A DNA stretch of 64,000 nucleotides from assembly GCF_012271785.1 (NCBI RefSeq), contig NZ_JAAWVT010000006.1:124001-188000 (forward strand), in the 5' to 3' direction. Below, in pieces: positions 9,681 through 17,208 of this stretch. This stretch comes from Paeniglutamicibacter terrestris. Its GTDB lineage: Bacteria > Actinomycetota > Actinomycetes > Actinomycetales > Micrococcaceae. The notes under the pieces are model-generated. The model searched no databases and was not told the DNA's origin. It saw only the letters and a program-made list of their open reading frames with translations. The position numbers and the translations under genes are program-made. The stretch's first letter is position 1; the number at the start of each line of letters is the position of its first letter.

Positions 9681-9720
9681 CTTTCCATCATGGAAAGACA
9701 AGACTTTCCGTAACGGATAG
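9681..9720 (+). promoter_or_regulatory. Two tandem 17-bp palindromic operators
   Basis: CTTTCCATCATGGAAAG (9681-9697) is a perfect dyad and CTTTCCGTAACGGATAG (9704-9720) is a near-perfect one. Both are 17 bp and start 23 bp apart, about two helical turns. The second ends 11 bases before the ATG at 9732, so binding would block transcription or initiation. The regulator encoded at 10180 is the obvious candidate ligand, by proximity only. Confidence 0.65.
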
Positions 9721-9731
9721 TAGGATTCAAT

Positions 9732-10196
9732 ATGTCGGACCAGCACCCTTCGCTTCATCCGTCCGAAGCACTCAAGGCCCTTGCTGAAGTTGAACGTGCC
9801 TCAATTTCCATGGCCGAAAAAGCTGAACCCTCGCGCCTTTTTATGATCTCCTTGGTGGCGATCATCTCCACCGTGATGGCTCTGATTCACGCTGTTCCGT
9901 GGGGTGTTTCACTGTCGATACTCGGTCTGGGTATCCCGCTGAGCATCTGGTACTTCATGACCATGCGCAAGCGGCCTAAACCTCGAACTATTCTCAGCCA
10001 CTCCGGGCCCTATATGCGTTACGCGCTGCTGATGGTACTGGTGACGCAGGCAGGAAGGTTCTGGGAGGCGCATCTTTGGTGGGAAATCGGGGCAAAGTGG
10101 ATAGCCGTGTTCGTCCTGCTGCACTTCTGCATCTCTCGCATGCGGATTGCTGCCATCAAGAGTCGAGTCAAGGACGCCAATGAGCACTCCGTCTAA
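9732..10196 (+). CDS. Small membrane protein co-transcribed with winged-helix regulator
   Basis: This 154-residue protein has a hydrophilic N-terminus (residues 1-33) and about four membrane segments: LFMISLVAIISTVMALIHAV, VSLSILGLGIPLSIWYF, YALLMVLVTQAG and WIAVFVLLHFCIS. It has no recognised catalytic motif. Its last 17 bases overlap the next gene, a winged-helix regulator, which implies translational coupling. Such membrane-protein/regulator pairs occur in actinobacteria, but their role is unknown to me. Confidence 0.7.
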   Translation: MSDQHPSLHPSEALKALAEVERASISMAEKAEPSRLFMISLVAIISTVMALIHAVPWGVSLSILGLGIPLSIWYFMTMRKRPKPRTILSHSGPYMRYALLMVLVTQAGRFWEAHLWWEIGAKWIAVFVLLHFCISRMRIAAIKSRVKDANEHSV

Positions 10197-10485
10197 TGCT
10201 CCGAAATTTGATGACCTGATTCATGCTCCGGCGCGGCTGCGTATTTGCGCCAGCCTGGCACCGGTGCAGTGGGCGGAATTTGCCCAGCTGCGCGCCGCGT
10301 TGGCGGTGGCCGACTCAGTACTCAGTAAGCACATGAAGCAGCTGGCCGATGCCGGCTATGTCGAGATCGAGCGATTCTCCAAGGCGGGGCGCAGTCATGT
10401 TCGCGCCTCACTGACACTCGCCGGACGAAGCGCCTATGTGGGGCATGTTGCTGCGTTACGCGACATGCTCGAAAATCAGGGGTAA
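10180..10485 (+). CDS. Winged-helix transcriptional regulator
   Basis: This compact 101-residue DNA-binding protein contains a winged helix typical of ArsR/MarR-like single-domain regulators: LRICASLAPVQWAEFAQLRAALAVADSVLSKHMKQL for helices 2-4, and YVEIERFSKAGRSHVRASLT for the wing. No metal-binding cysteines are present. The ATG at 10180 is preceded by AAGGA and overlaps the membrane-protein gene. It probably autoregulates through the tandem palindromes at 9681-9720. Confidence 0.8.
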   Translation: MSTPSNAPKFDDLIHAPARLRICASLAPVQWAEFAQLRAALAVADSVLSKHMKQLADAGYVEIERFSKAGRSHVRASLTLAGRSAYVGHVAALRDMLENQG

Positions 10486-10499
10486 AAAGACAAGCGATC

Positions 10500-10558
10500 T
10501 TGACTGTAAGCGACACCACAAATAGCATGTAGGGCAACAGTTGTTTCATGTGAAGCAA
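10500..10558 (+). promoter_or_regulatory. Promoter and palindrome upstream of the ureohydrolase gene
   Basis: TTGACT (10500-10505), 17 bp and TAGCAT (10523-10528) make a good sigma-70-type promoter. Just after the expected transcription start lies an 18-bp palindrome (10541-10558; TTGTTTCA facing TGAAGCAA, one mismatch). Its central 16 bases differ from the parS consensus at two positions. Placement near +1 fits a repressor operator. Confidence 0.6.
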
Positions 10559-10608
10559 CAATCACTGTTCGGTTCACTCCGAAGCCGGAAACCCCTAGGG
10601 AGCAAAAC

Positions 10609-11613
10609 GTGCAAGAAATCCGTGTTGAAGAAAACGGAAACATCGGCCCGATTGATGCCTCGCAGATCCCGCGCTACGCAGGGCTGGGAACCTACGCGCG
10701 GCTTCCGCGCCTTGACCAGGTAACTGCGGCCGACATTAAACTTGTGGGTGTTCCTTTTGACTCCGGTGTTTCCTACCGCCCCGGGGCGCGCTTCGGATCC
10801 ACCCACATCCGCGAATCATCCAGGTTGCTGCGCCCCTACAACCCGGCGCTGAATGTCTCGCCCTTCGCCGTGGCCCAGGTGGCCGACGCCGGAGACATGG
10901 CAGTGAACCCGTTTAACATCAACGAAGCCATCGAAACCATCCAGCAAAACGCGCTGGATCTCACCGCCGACGGCGCCAGCTTGGTGACCCTGGGTGGAGA
11001 CCACACCATCGCCCTGCCACTGCTCCGCGCGGCCAGCGAACGCGCCGGAGCGCCGGTGGCCATGCTGCACTTCGATGCGCACCTGGACACCTGGGATACC
11101 TACTTCGGAGCCGAATACACCCACGGCACCCCCTTCCGTCGCGCGGTGGAAGAGGGCATCCTCGATACCGAAGCGATTTCCCACGTAGGAACCCGTGGCC
11201 CGCTCTACGGCAAGAAAGACCTCGAAGATGACAAGCGCTTCGGCTTCGGCATCGTCACCAGCTCGGATGTCTACTACCAAGGCGTGCGAGAAATCGTTGA
11301 CAAGCTGCGCGACCGGATCGGTAACCGTCCGCTGTACATCTCGGTAGATATCGATGTGCTCGACCCCGCCCACGCTCCGGGCACCGGAACTCCCGAAGCT
11401 GGAGGCATCACCAGCCGCGAACTGCTCGAAATTATCCGCGGACTGCGCGGACTGAACATTGTCGGCGCAGACATCGTTGAGGTTTCACCGGCCTACGACC
11501 ACGCCGAGATGACCGGCGTTGCCGCATCGCACGTCGCCTACGACCTTGTCTCCTTGATTGCCGATAAGCGCGCCAACGACCAGCGCGCCAAAGACCTAGC
11601 GAACGAGGCATGA
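10609..11613 (+). CDS. Agmatinase / guanidinobutyrase family ureohydrolase
   Basis: This 334-residue manganese ureohydrolase has all family metal motifs: GGDHT, DAHLD (in [11 protein letters not shown]) and [20 protein letters not shown]. It hydrolyses a guanidino compound to an amine plus urea. Candidates are agmatine, 4-guanidinobutyrate or related acids, and sequence alone does not separate them. The start is GTG with AGGGA before it. The last 4 bases overlap a thiamine-diphosphate enzyme. This pairing resembles the 2-ketoarginine decarboxylase/guanidinobutyrase branch of arginine catabolism, which would make the product 4-aminobutyrate. That assignment is inferred. Confidence 0.85.
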   Translation: MQEIRVEENGNIGPIDASQIPRYAGLGTYARLPRLDQVTAADIKLVGVPFDSGVSYRPGARFGSTHIRESSRLLRPYNPALNVSPFAVAQVADAGDMAVNPFNINEAIETIQQNALDLTADGASLVTLGGDHTIALPLLRAASERAGAPVAMLHFDAHLDTWDTYFGAEYTHGTPFRRAVEEGILDTEAISHVGTRGPLYGKKDLEDDKRFGFGIVTSSDVYYQGVREIVDKLRDRIGNRPLYISVDIDVLDPAHAPGTGTPEAGGITSRELLEIIRGLRGLNIVGADIVEVSPAYDHAEMTGVAASHVAYDLVSLIADKRANDQRAKDLANEA

Positions 11614-13295
11614 GCCAGGTGAATCAGCCCGAAGCTGCGCAACGCAATGGCGGGGATCTGGTCATCGAGACGCTTGAGGCACTGGGATCCACCACGGTTT
11701 TTGGCATCCCCGGGCAGCACGCACTGGGTCTTTTTGACGCGCTTTCCCGCTCAAAGCTGCACTTCGTCTCCTCGCGAGTGGAGAACAACTCGGCCTTCGC
11801 CGCAGACGGCTATGCTCGTGCCACCGGTGAGGTCGGAGTGCTCTTCCTTTCCACAGGCCCCGGTGCGCTGACCTCTCTGGCCGGGCTTCAGGAAGCCTAT
11901 GCCACGAGTGTGCCCATGGTGGTGGTGGCCAGTCAGATCCCGCTGGACGGACTTGGCGCCAGGCGCAAGGGCATGCTGCATCAGCTTGATGATCAGAAGG
12001 CCTCGGCCGCCAACGTCACCAAGTCCCAACGCACCGTGCACCACGCCTCGGGAATTCCATCGGCCATCCAGGATGCCTGGGCCGACGCGATCACCGTCCC
12101 GCAAGGTCCGGTCTGGGTTGAAGTTCCGCAGGACGTGCTGCTGGCCCCGGTTTTGGTGCCGCCGGTTGTTGATGCCCTGGCCGAGGCCTATGAACACCCG
12201 CCACGACTTGAGCTTATTAACGAAGCCGTGCGTTGGCTGGCCGAGGCCAGCCGCCCGGTGATCGTGGCCGGCGGAGGAGTGCGCCGGGCCGGGGCCAAGG
12301 ACGCATTACTTGCCGTGGCCGAGGCCCTAGGCGCACCGGTGGTGTGCTCGCCCGGAGGCAACGGCGCCTTCCCCTGGAATCATCCGCTGTCCCTGCAATC
12401 ATGGGTTGAGGACCGGCATGTGACCGAGGTTCTCGAAGACGCCGACGTACTGATCGTTGTGGGTTCGGCACTCGGCGAGGTCACTAGCAACTACTTCACC
12501 CTTGAACCACGTGGGCACCTGATCCAGATTGATGCCGAACCGCGGGTCCTCGAATCAAACCGTCCCGCCTTGGGCATTCGAGCCGATGCTAAGGCTGCCC
12601 TGGAATACCTGGGCGAAGCCCTGGGAACCTTCGACGGCGCCGTCGCGGCGGACTGGCACGGACACACTCCGGAAAACGTTGTTGCCGAGACCTTGACCAA
12701 GGTCATGGCACGGCTTGACGCCCAGGACCTGGCCAAGGAACGCACCTTCATGGCCGACATTCGTGCCGCTGTGCCCGATGACATGCAGACGTTCTGGGAT
12801 ATGACCATTTCGGCCTACTGGGGTTGGAGCTGCTGGGATGCCCGGCAGGGTGAATTCCATTCCGCGCAGGGTGCCGGTGGGCTCGGCTTCGGCTTCCCCT
12901 CAGCCATCGGTGGCGCCTTGGGCCTTCAGGTCGCCGGCAAGACCCCGGCGCAGGCTCGTGTGCTGGCGGTATCCGGTGACGGATCGGCCATGTACTCGAT
13001 TGCCGAACTGGCCACCGCCAAGCAACACAATGCACCTGTCACTTGGCTGATCGTTGATGACGGTGGCTACGGGATTCTGCGCGAATACATGGTCGGTGCC
13101 TTCGGCAAGGCCACTGCTACGGAGCTGGCACGGCCCGATTTCGTGGCCCTGGCACAGTCCTTCGGGATTCCCGCCCGGTACGTGGAGCCAGAAAACGTGG
13201 GGGCTGCGCTGAGCGAATCATTCAGCGCGCAAGGCCCCAACGTGGTGGTGGTCCAGACGCTGCTGAAAATGTTTGCCCCCACGCACTTGGAGTAA
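11610..13295 (+). CDS. Thiamine-diphosphate enzyme, possible 2-ketoarginine decarboxylase
   Basis: This 561-residue protein has the three-domain layout of acetolactate synthase-like enzymes. The N-terminal Pyr domain has the cofactor-activating glutamate in [19 protein letters not shown] central domain has [11 protein letters not shown]. The C-terminal PP domain has GDGS, followed some 27 residues later by VDDGGYG in place of the usual NN. It is translationally coupled to a ureohydrolase. AruI-type 2-ketoarginine decarboxylase fits that context better than acetolactate synthase, since no small subunit or other branched-chain gene is nearby. The substrate is inferred. Confidence 0.75.
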   Translation: MSQVNQPEAAQRNGGDLVIETLEALGSTTVFGIPGQHALGLFDALSRSKLHFVSSRVENNSAFAADGYARATGEVGVLFLSTGPGALTSLAGLQEAYATSVPMVVVASQIPLDGLGARRKGMLHQLDDQKASAANVTKSQRTVHHASGIPSAIQDAWADAITVPQGPVWVEVPQDVLLAPVLVPPVVDALAEAYEHPPRLELINEAVRWLAEASRPVIVAGGGVRRAGAKDALLAVAEALGAPVVCSPGGNGAFPWNHPLSLQSWVEDRHVTEVLEDADVLIVVGSALGEVTSNYFTLEPRGHLIQIDAEPRVLESNRPALGIRADAKAALEYLGEALGTFDGAVAADWHGHTPENVVAETLTKVMARLDAQDLAKERTFMADIRAAVPDDMQTFWDMTISAYWGWSCWDARQGEFHSAQGAGGLGFGFPSAIGGALGLQVAGKTPAQARVLAVSGDGSAMYSIAELATAKQHNAPVTWLIVDDGGYGILREYMVGAFGKATATELARPDFVALAQSFGIPARYVEPENVGAALSESFSAQGPNVVVVQTLLKMFAPTHLE

Positions 13296-13310
13296 CCGCA
13301 ACCTCCAATG

Positions 13311-13361
13311 AAGCCTCGGGCCCCGATGACGATTGCCATCGTCATCGGAGCCCGAGGCTTT
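13311..13361. terminator. Bidirectional terminator
   Basis: An 11-bp outer stem AAGCCTCGGGC/GCCCGAGGCTT (13311-13321 with 13350-13360) and an inner CGATGACGAT/ATCGTCATCG stem lie between the convergent thiamine-enzyme and MerR genes. Confidence 0.85.
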
Positions 13362-13392
13362 CACGCTTAACGTTGCGAACGGCGCTATGGCG

Positions 13393-14151
13393 CTACCGCA
13401 TCGTCGTGATGTGGGCCTTCAAGGCATCGCGTACAAAGGATGCGCCCTCACTCCCGCCGTAGTTCACGGCGAAGCGCTCGTCGGCAACATACATCTCTGC
13501 CAGACCGAGGACATAAGCCTTGGTGCCGTCCGCAGAGCCCGCGGGGGTTCCCGGGATGCTAGTTAACCACTGAACATGGCGTACTGCCAGATCCTGGGCC
13601 TGCGGTGAATCCGGGGTAATCGCCGGATCCTTGGACGCGGCCATCCAGTCATTATTCAGTTCCTGGAGTTGGCGCTTCCATTGAGCCTGTCCGTCCTTGC
13701 CCAAACCGCGCCACCAGGAGTCTGAACGCGCGTAGGCGTCCTTGCCCCAGCGCTGTTCAACTTCCTCCTGGTGGACCGTGTGGTCAAAACCGTCAAACAT
13801 GTCCTCGGCCATGAGCTTTCCTTTTCCTTGCAGTGAGTTGATGGTGTGCTGAACGGCGGTAATCTGCCGCGCCAAACGCTGCTGTTCGGCACGCAACAGG
13901 GACAGATGAGTTGTTAATGCCGAAGCCGCACCCGTTTGTGCCTCGATGATCTGGGATATCTGCGGCAAGCCGAGCCCCAAATCACGCAGCAGCAGGACGC
14001 GCTGGAGTCGGATGAGGCTGGATTCGTCGTAGTACCTGTAACCGTTGTGCCCGATCCTGCTGGGTGACAACAAGCCGATGTCGTCGTAGTGGCGCAGCGT
14101 GCGGCTGGTGGTGCCTGCGAGCTTGGCAACCTGTTGAATCGAACGTTCCAT
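13393..14151 (-). CDS. MerR-family regulator with TipAS-like domain
   Basis: This 252-residue protein has an N-terminal MerR winged helix (residues 1-70, SIQQVAKLAGTTSRTLRHYDD), a coiled-coil dimer helix (about 75-112) and a C-terminal TipAS-type ligand domain (about 120-252). The domain includes EEVEQRWGKDAYARSDSWWRGL and YVLGLAEMYVADERFAVNYGG. TipA relatives bind thiopeptides or other hydrophobic compounds and activate their own promoter. The upstream region has a 19-bp-spaced MerR promoter, so autoregulation is very likely. The transcript appears leaderless. Confidence 0.9.
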   Translation of the reverse strand: MERSIQQVAKLAGTTSRTLRHYDDIGLLSPSRIGHNGYRYYDESSLIRLQRVLLLRDLGLGLPQISQIIEAQTGAASALTTHLSLLRAEQQRLARQITAVQHTINSLQGKGKLMAEDMFDGFDHTVHQEEVEQRWGKDAYARSDSWWRGLGKDGQAQWKRQLQELNNDWMAASKDPAITPDSPQAQDLAVRHVQWLTSIPGTPAGSADGTKAYVLGLAEMYVADERFAVNYGGSEGASFVRDALKAHITTMR

Positions 14152-14158
14152 GGGACCA

Positions 14159-14189
14159 ACGATAAAGCTTGACGTTGCGTCAATGTCAA
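14159..14189 (-). promoter_or_regulatory. MerR-type autoregulated promoter with 19-bp spacer
   Basis: On the minus strand TTGACA (14189-14184) and TATCGT (14164-14159) flank a 19-bp spacer. The spacer contains the perfect dyad TTGACG-CAA-CGTCAA (14183-14169). An overlong spacer with a central dyad is the hallmark of MerR activation by DNA distortion. The -10 box lies 7 bases before the ATG, so the mRNA is probably leaderless. Confidence 0.85.
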
Positions 14190-14277
14190 CGAATGCAGAC
14201 TCCTGCTTTGCCGGGTGCCGAGGCCAGAGAGTATTCCATCATCGGTCCGGCGCGGAACGGGTACAGCGCCGTAAAAC

Positions 14278-15111
14278 TCAGCGGGCCGCTTCCGGATCCG
14301 CGGGTGCCTTTTCCCGGCGTTCGCGAATCAGATCCTTATTGCGCACCAACCGCAAGACCGTGACCAGCAGCAATCCTCCGAGAATGTTGAAAAGTAGCGC
14401 ATAGCCAAACCAGCCCAGCCAATCCAGGTAGTCCAGCTCCACCCCGGCATGGATCGCGCCAAAAATAAAGAACGAATCAAGGACCGAATGGAACAGTTGC
14501 AGCCCCACGAGCAGGAACCCGTCGGCCACGGCTACGGCCATCTTCGCTACATCCGAGTCGGTTCCCAACTGCATGCGCGTCATTAGTGTGATGGTACTTC
14601 CTGCCAATATGGCTAAACACACCGACTGCAGCGTGAATCCAGCCTCCACAAAGTGCAATGCGGATGATTCCAGCTCGGGCTTCCACTGGGGAAAAGCCTG
14701 CACCACAATCCACATGAACACCCATCCGCCCACGAGGTTCATCACCAGTGTGCCGCCCCAGAGCTTGACCAGCTGGCTCACACTGGCTTCCTTGGCGACC
14801 ACCGCGGTGATCGGCACCAGAAAACCTTCGGTGAACAGCTCGCTCTTGGCCAACAGCAAGGCGATCATCCCGATGCCGAAAGCCAGCCCCGCCAGCAGGT
14901 AGTTGTGGGTTTCGTGCATGACCGCCAAATAGGCCATGATACCGACGCCGACTTCCAGTCCGCCGAAGGTTCCAGTCACCAGAACCGTGGTCCAGGAACG
15001 GGACAGACGTTGGGCTCCCTCTTCGATGATACGGTCGAAGGCTTCCTCAATCTCCTCCTCCACCGGGGCACTGTTATCTCCTAGCTGTCGCCGACGTGCA
15101 TCATCAGTCAT
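14278..15111 (-). CDS. Formate/nitrite transporter (FNT) family channel
   Basis: This 277-residue protein has a charged N-terminus (VEEEIEEAFDRIIEEGAQRL) and about six membrane segments with the FNT layout: GLAFGIGMIALLLAKSELFTE, then LWGGTLVMNLVGGWVF. Family members pass monovalent anions such as formate, nitrite or hydrosulfide across the cytoplasmic membrane. Formate is attractive because PurU, encoded next on the same strand, releases formate. The two genes are 390 bases apart and separated by a terminator, so that link is weak. Confidence 0.8.
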   Translation of the reverse strand: MTDDARRRQLGDNSAPVEEEIEEAFDRIIEEGAQRLSRSWTTVLVTGTFGGLEVGVGIMAYLAVMHETHNYLLAGLAFGIGMIALLLAKSELFTEGFLVPITAVVAKEASVSQLVKLWGGTLVMNLVGGWVFMWIVVQAFPQWKPELESSALHFVEAGFTLQSVCLAILAGSTITLMTRMQLGTDSDVAKMAVAVADGFLLVGLQLFHSVLDSFFIFGAIHAGVELDYLDWLGWFGYALLFNILGGLLLVTVLRLVRNKDLIRERREKAPADPEAAR

Positions 15112-15428
15112 CGTTCCAACCTTCCACAGCGTCGAGTGATCGAGGTTTCAGACAGGCCTTGAGGCGCCGGACCTTGGTGATCATAGGATGGCATTACCCC
15201 GGGGGTTCCGTCTATAGCTGCCCACTGAGTTGGTATTCGGCGCTATTTACTCGTCGCCCGCCTGCGGTATGCCGGGTCCTGGGTCGCGCAACGGCGGCAC
15301 GTGTTGCTGCCACCGCAAGACGATGCCGCGACACTAGGTCCTTGCAACGTCGGTGCGGCCGACATGGTGGTTCTGGAGCCCGAGGCTCAGGTCGGTAGCG
15401 ACGCGGCAACGGAGCCACGGAACAAAAA
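15112..15428. other. Intergenic stretch without recognisable gene
   Basis: About 320 bases between the FNT gene start and the PurU terminator. Open frames on both strands are arginine- and proline-rich and resemble no family. I see no RNA gene here. The FNT gene has a GGAAGG ribosome-binding site just upstream of its ATG. Confidence 0.5.
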
Positions 15429-15474
15429 GCTTCGGGCCGGCGGGAACCCCAGCGGGTTCTCGCCGGCCCGAAGC
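15429..15474 (-). terminator. Terminator downstream of purU
   Basis: A 21-bp stem with one wobble pair (15429-15449 with 15454-15474) and a 4-base loop follows the purU stop on the minus strand. Confidence 0.85.
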
Positions 15475-15503
15475 CGATCAAAGTGGTTCTGGTCCGTAGG
15501 ACC

Positions 15504-16370
15504 CTAGCGCAGGACGACGGTGCGGTTCTCGTAAAGGAACACGCGTCCCTCGGCGTGCCACTTCACCGCGTTGGACAGTGCCTTGCACTCGGTGTCGCGC
15601 CCGGCCGCAACCAAGTCAGCGGGGGAGTAAGTGTGGTCAACATCCTGAACCTGCTGGGAGATGATTGGTCCCTCGTCGAGCTCGGCGTTGACGTAGTGCG
15701 CGGTGGCGCCCACGGTCTTGACCCCGCGGTCCCAGGCCTGGTGGTACGGCTTGGCTCCCTTGAAGGAGGGCAGGAAGGAGTGGTGGATGTTGATGGTTTT
15801 GCCGGTGAGCTTGCGGCTGAGCTCGTCGCTGAGTACCTGCATGTAGCGCGCCAGCACCACCAGCTCCACGTCGAACTGGTCGATGAGCTCAAGCAGCTTG
15901 GCCTCGGCGACCGGCTTGGTCTCGGCGGTGACCGGGACGTGGAAGAAGGGCACATTGTGCCATTCGGCAAGGCTCTGGTGGTCGGTGTGGTTGGAAACCA
16001 CGGCGACCACGTCGATGGGCAGCTCGCCCAAACGTGCCCGGTGGAGCAGGTCATTGAGGCAGTGATCAAACTTGGAGACCATGATCAGTACGCGTTTCTT
16101 GGTGCCCTTGGGCTCCAGCGTCCAGGTGATCCCGTATTCGTCGGCCAGGGGTGCGAAGTCGGCGCGCATGCGCTCGGTCAGTTCGGGGTCATCGCTCCCG
16201 GCAACATCGACGCGCATGAAAAACTGCCCGGCGCGACGGTCACCAAAATGCTTAAGCTCAACGATGTCGCGGCCCTGAGCGAGGAGGAACCCGGTAACAG
16301 CGTGGACGATGCCCGGGCGTTCGGGGCAGGCGACGGTAAGGACATGTTCGACTTCATTGTGGATTTCCAT
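15504..16370 (-). CDS. purU: Formyltetrahydrofolate deformylase
   Basis: This 288-residue PurU has an N-terminal ACT domain (about residues 1-85, VEHVLTVACPERPGIVHAVTGF) and a formyl-transferase-like hydrolase domain. The active-site Asn-His pair is in GKTINIHHSFLPSFKGAKPY and the Asp in AHYVNAELDEGPII. It hydrolyses 10-formyltetrahydrofolate to formate plus tetrahydrofolate. The ATG at 16370 is chosen because GGAG sits 8 bases upstream and the length is then typical. As the last gene of the glyA-sox-purU block it would recycle folate when demethylation of sarcosine overloads the C1 pool. Confidence 0.92.
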   Translation of the reverse strand: MEIHNEVEHVLTVACPERPGIVHAVTGFLLAQGRDIVELKHFGDRRAGQFFMRVDVAGSDDPELTERMRADFAPLADEYGITWTLEPKGTKKRVLIMVSKFDHCLNDLLHRARLGELPIDVVAVVSNHTDHQSLAEWHNVPFFHVPVTAETKPVAEAKLLELIDQFDVELVVLARYMQVLSDELSRKLTGKTINIHHSFLPSFKGAKPYHQAWDRGVKTVGATAHYVNAELDEGPIISQQVQDVDHTYSPADLVAAGRDTECKALSNAVKWHAEGRVFLYENRTVVLR

Positions 16371-16528
16371 GTGTGGCACTCCGTTAGATCCGTGAAGGTG
16401 CGAGCCACGGTGGGCCGCGATAAAAGTGGACATCCATCTATCCGCAACATCATTTTAGGTGCAGGGGGCTTCAGCCCACCGGATTTGGTGAGACGTTTTC
16501 GTTCAGATGGTGCCGAGTCCCATATCAG

Positions 16529-16566
16529 TGGGCGGCCCTACCCGAAGATCGGGAAAGGCCGCCCAC
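16529..16566 (-). terminator. Terminator downstream of soxG
   Basis: The stem GTGGGCGGCC/GGCCGCCCAC (16529-16538 with 16557-16566) lies between soxG and purU on the minus strand, so purU may have its own promoter. TTGCGG-N17-TTTATC upstream of purU is a candidate. Confidence 0.75.
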
Positions 16567-16590
16567 CTTCTTGGTGCGGTGCTGCTGTCT

Positions 16591-17208
16591 CTAGTCGATC
16601 GGAGCGGAAGCGAATTCCGCCATCGCGTCGAGTAGCCAGCGCGCCGTGTAGTCGGCGAAGGACGCCCGCGGCAACAGTCGGAAAGTGTCTTCCGCACTCT
16701 TCCACAACAACACCGGCACCGGGCCGAGCACCGTGGTGATCGCGGTTCCCTTTGTGAAGCTCCGTGGGTGCAGATCCGCCGGGCAACCCTTCTCCAGCAC
16801 CGCTCGGGCGCTGGGTCCCGAGAGCTCGATGACAGTGCGGTTCGCCGAGAGGTCAACCACCTGACCTGGCTCCTGCCCTAGGGCACTGAGCAGGTCATCG
16901 AGAAACTCGGTGCCATCCGGTGCCACTAACAAGAACTCATCCGGACCGCTCCACAGCACTGCTGTGCCATTGGCGTCCCCGGCGACCTGGCCCACCGCTG
17001 CGGGCAGGCCCACACCGGTTGCCGCGGCCAAGGCCACGTGGGCAGCGGTTCCCGGCTCGGCGCGCAGGCCGATCTGGGTCATGAAGGCGATCTCGCTCAC
17101 GCTCACACCCCGATCTCCCTGTACCGCACCCTGCTCAAGTGCGGATTGAAGATGCGCCAACGGACTGGTGCGCAATACGGAAATTTCAGTCAAAACCTGC
17201 TCAGCCAT
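16591..17208 (-). CDS. soxG: Sarcosine oxidase gamma subunit
   Basis: This 205-residue protein matches the gamma subunit of heterotetrameric sarcosine oxidase, a GcvT-like fold. It contains [47 protein letters not shown] and a C-terminal [14 protein letters not shown]. It supports assembly of the folate-dependent demethylase. The start at 17208 overlaps the soxA stop by 8 bases, which indicates translational coupling. The longer upstream frame lies inside soxA and is rejected. Confidence 0.92.
   Translation of the reverse strand: MAEQVLTEISVLRTSPLAHLQSALEQGAVQGDRGVSVSEIAFMTQIGLRAEPGTAAHVALAAATGVGLPAAVGQVAGDANGTAVLWSGPDEFLLVAPDGTEFLDDLLSALGQEPGQVVDLSANRTVIELSGPSARAVLEKGCPADLHPRSFTKGTAITTVLGPVPVLLWKSAEDTFRLLPRASFADYTARWLLDAMAEFASAPID

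Noticed and set aside
11610-13295. Acetolactate synthase large subunit
   Set aside because: The thiamine motifs fit the superfamily, but there is no small subunit or ilvC nearby and the gene is coupled to a ureohydrolase, so the generic name would mislead.
10609-13295. Clavam-type pair (carboxyethylarginine synthase plus proclavaminate amidinohydrolase)
   Set aside because: The enzyme families match, but no beta-lactam synthetase or clavaminate synthase gene is nearby, so an arginine catabolic role is simpler.
15212-15481. An 89-codon minus-strand frame between the FNT gene and purU
   Set aside because: Arginine/proline-rich, with no ribosome-binding site and no family resemblance. It also overlaps the purU terminator.
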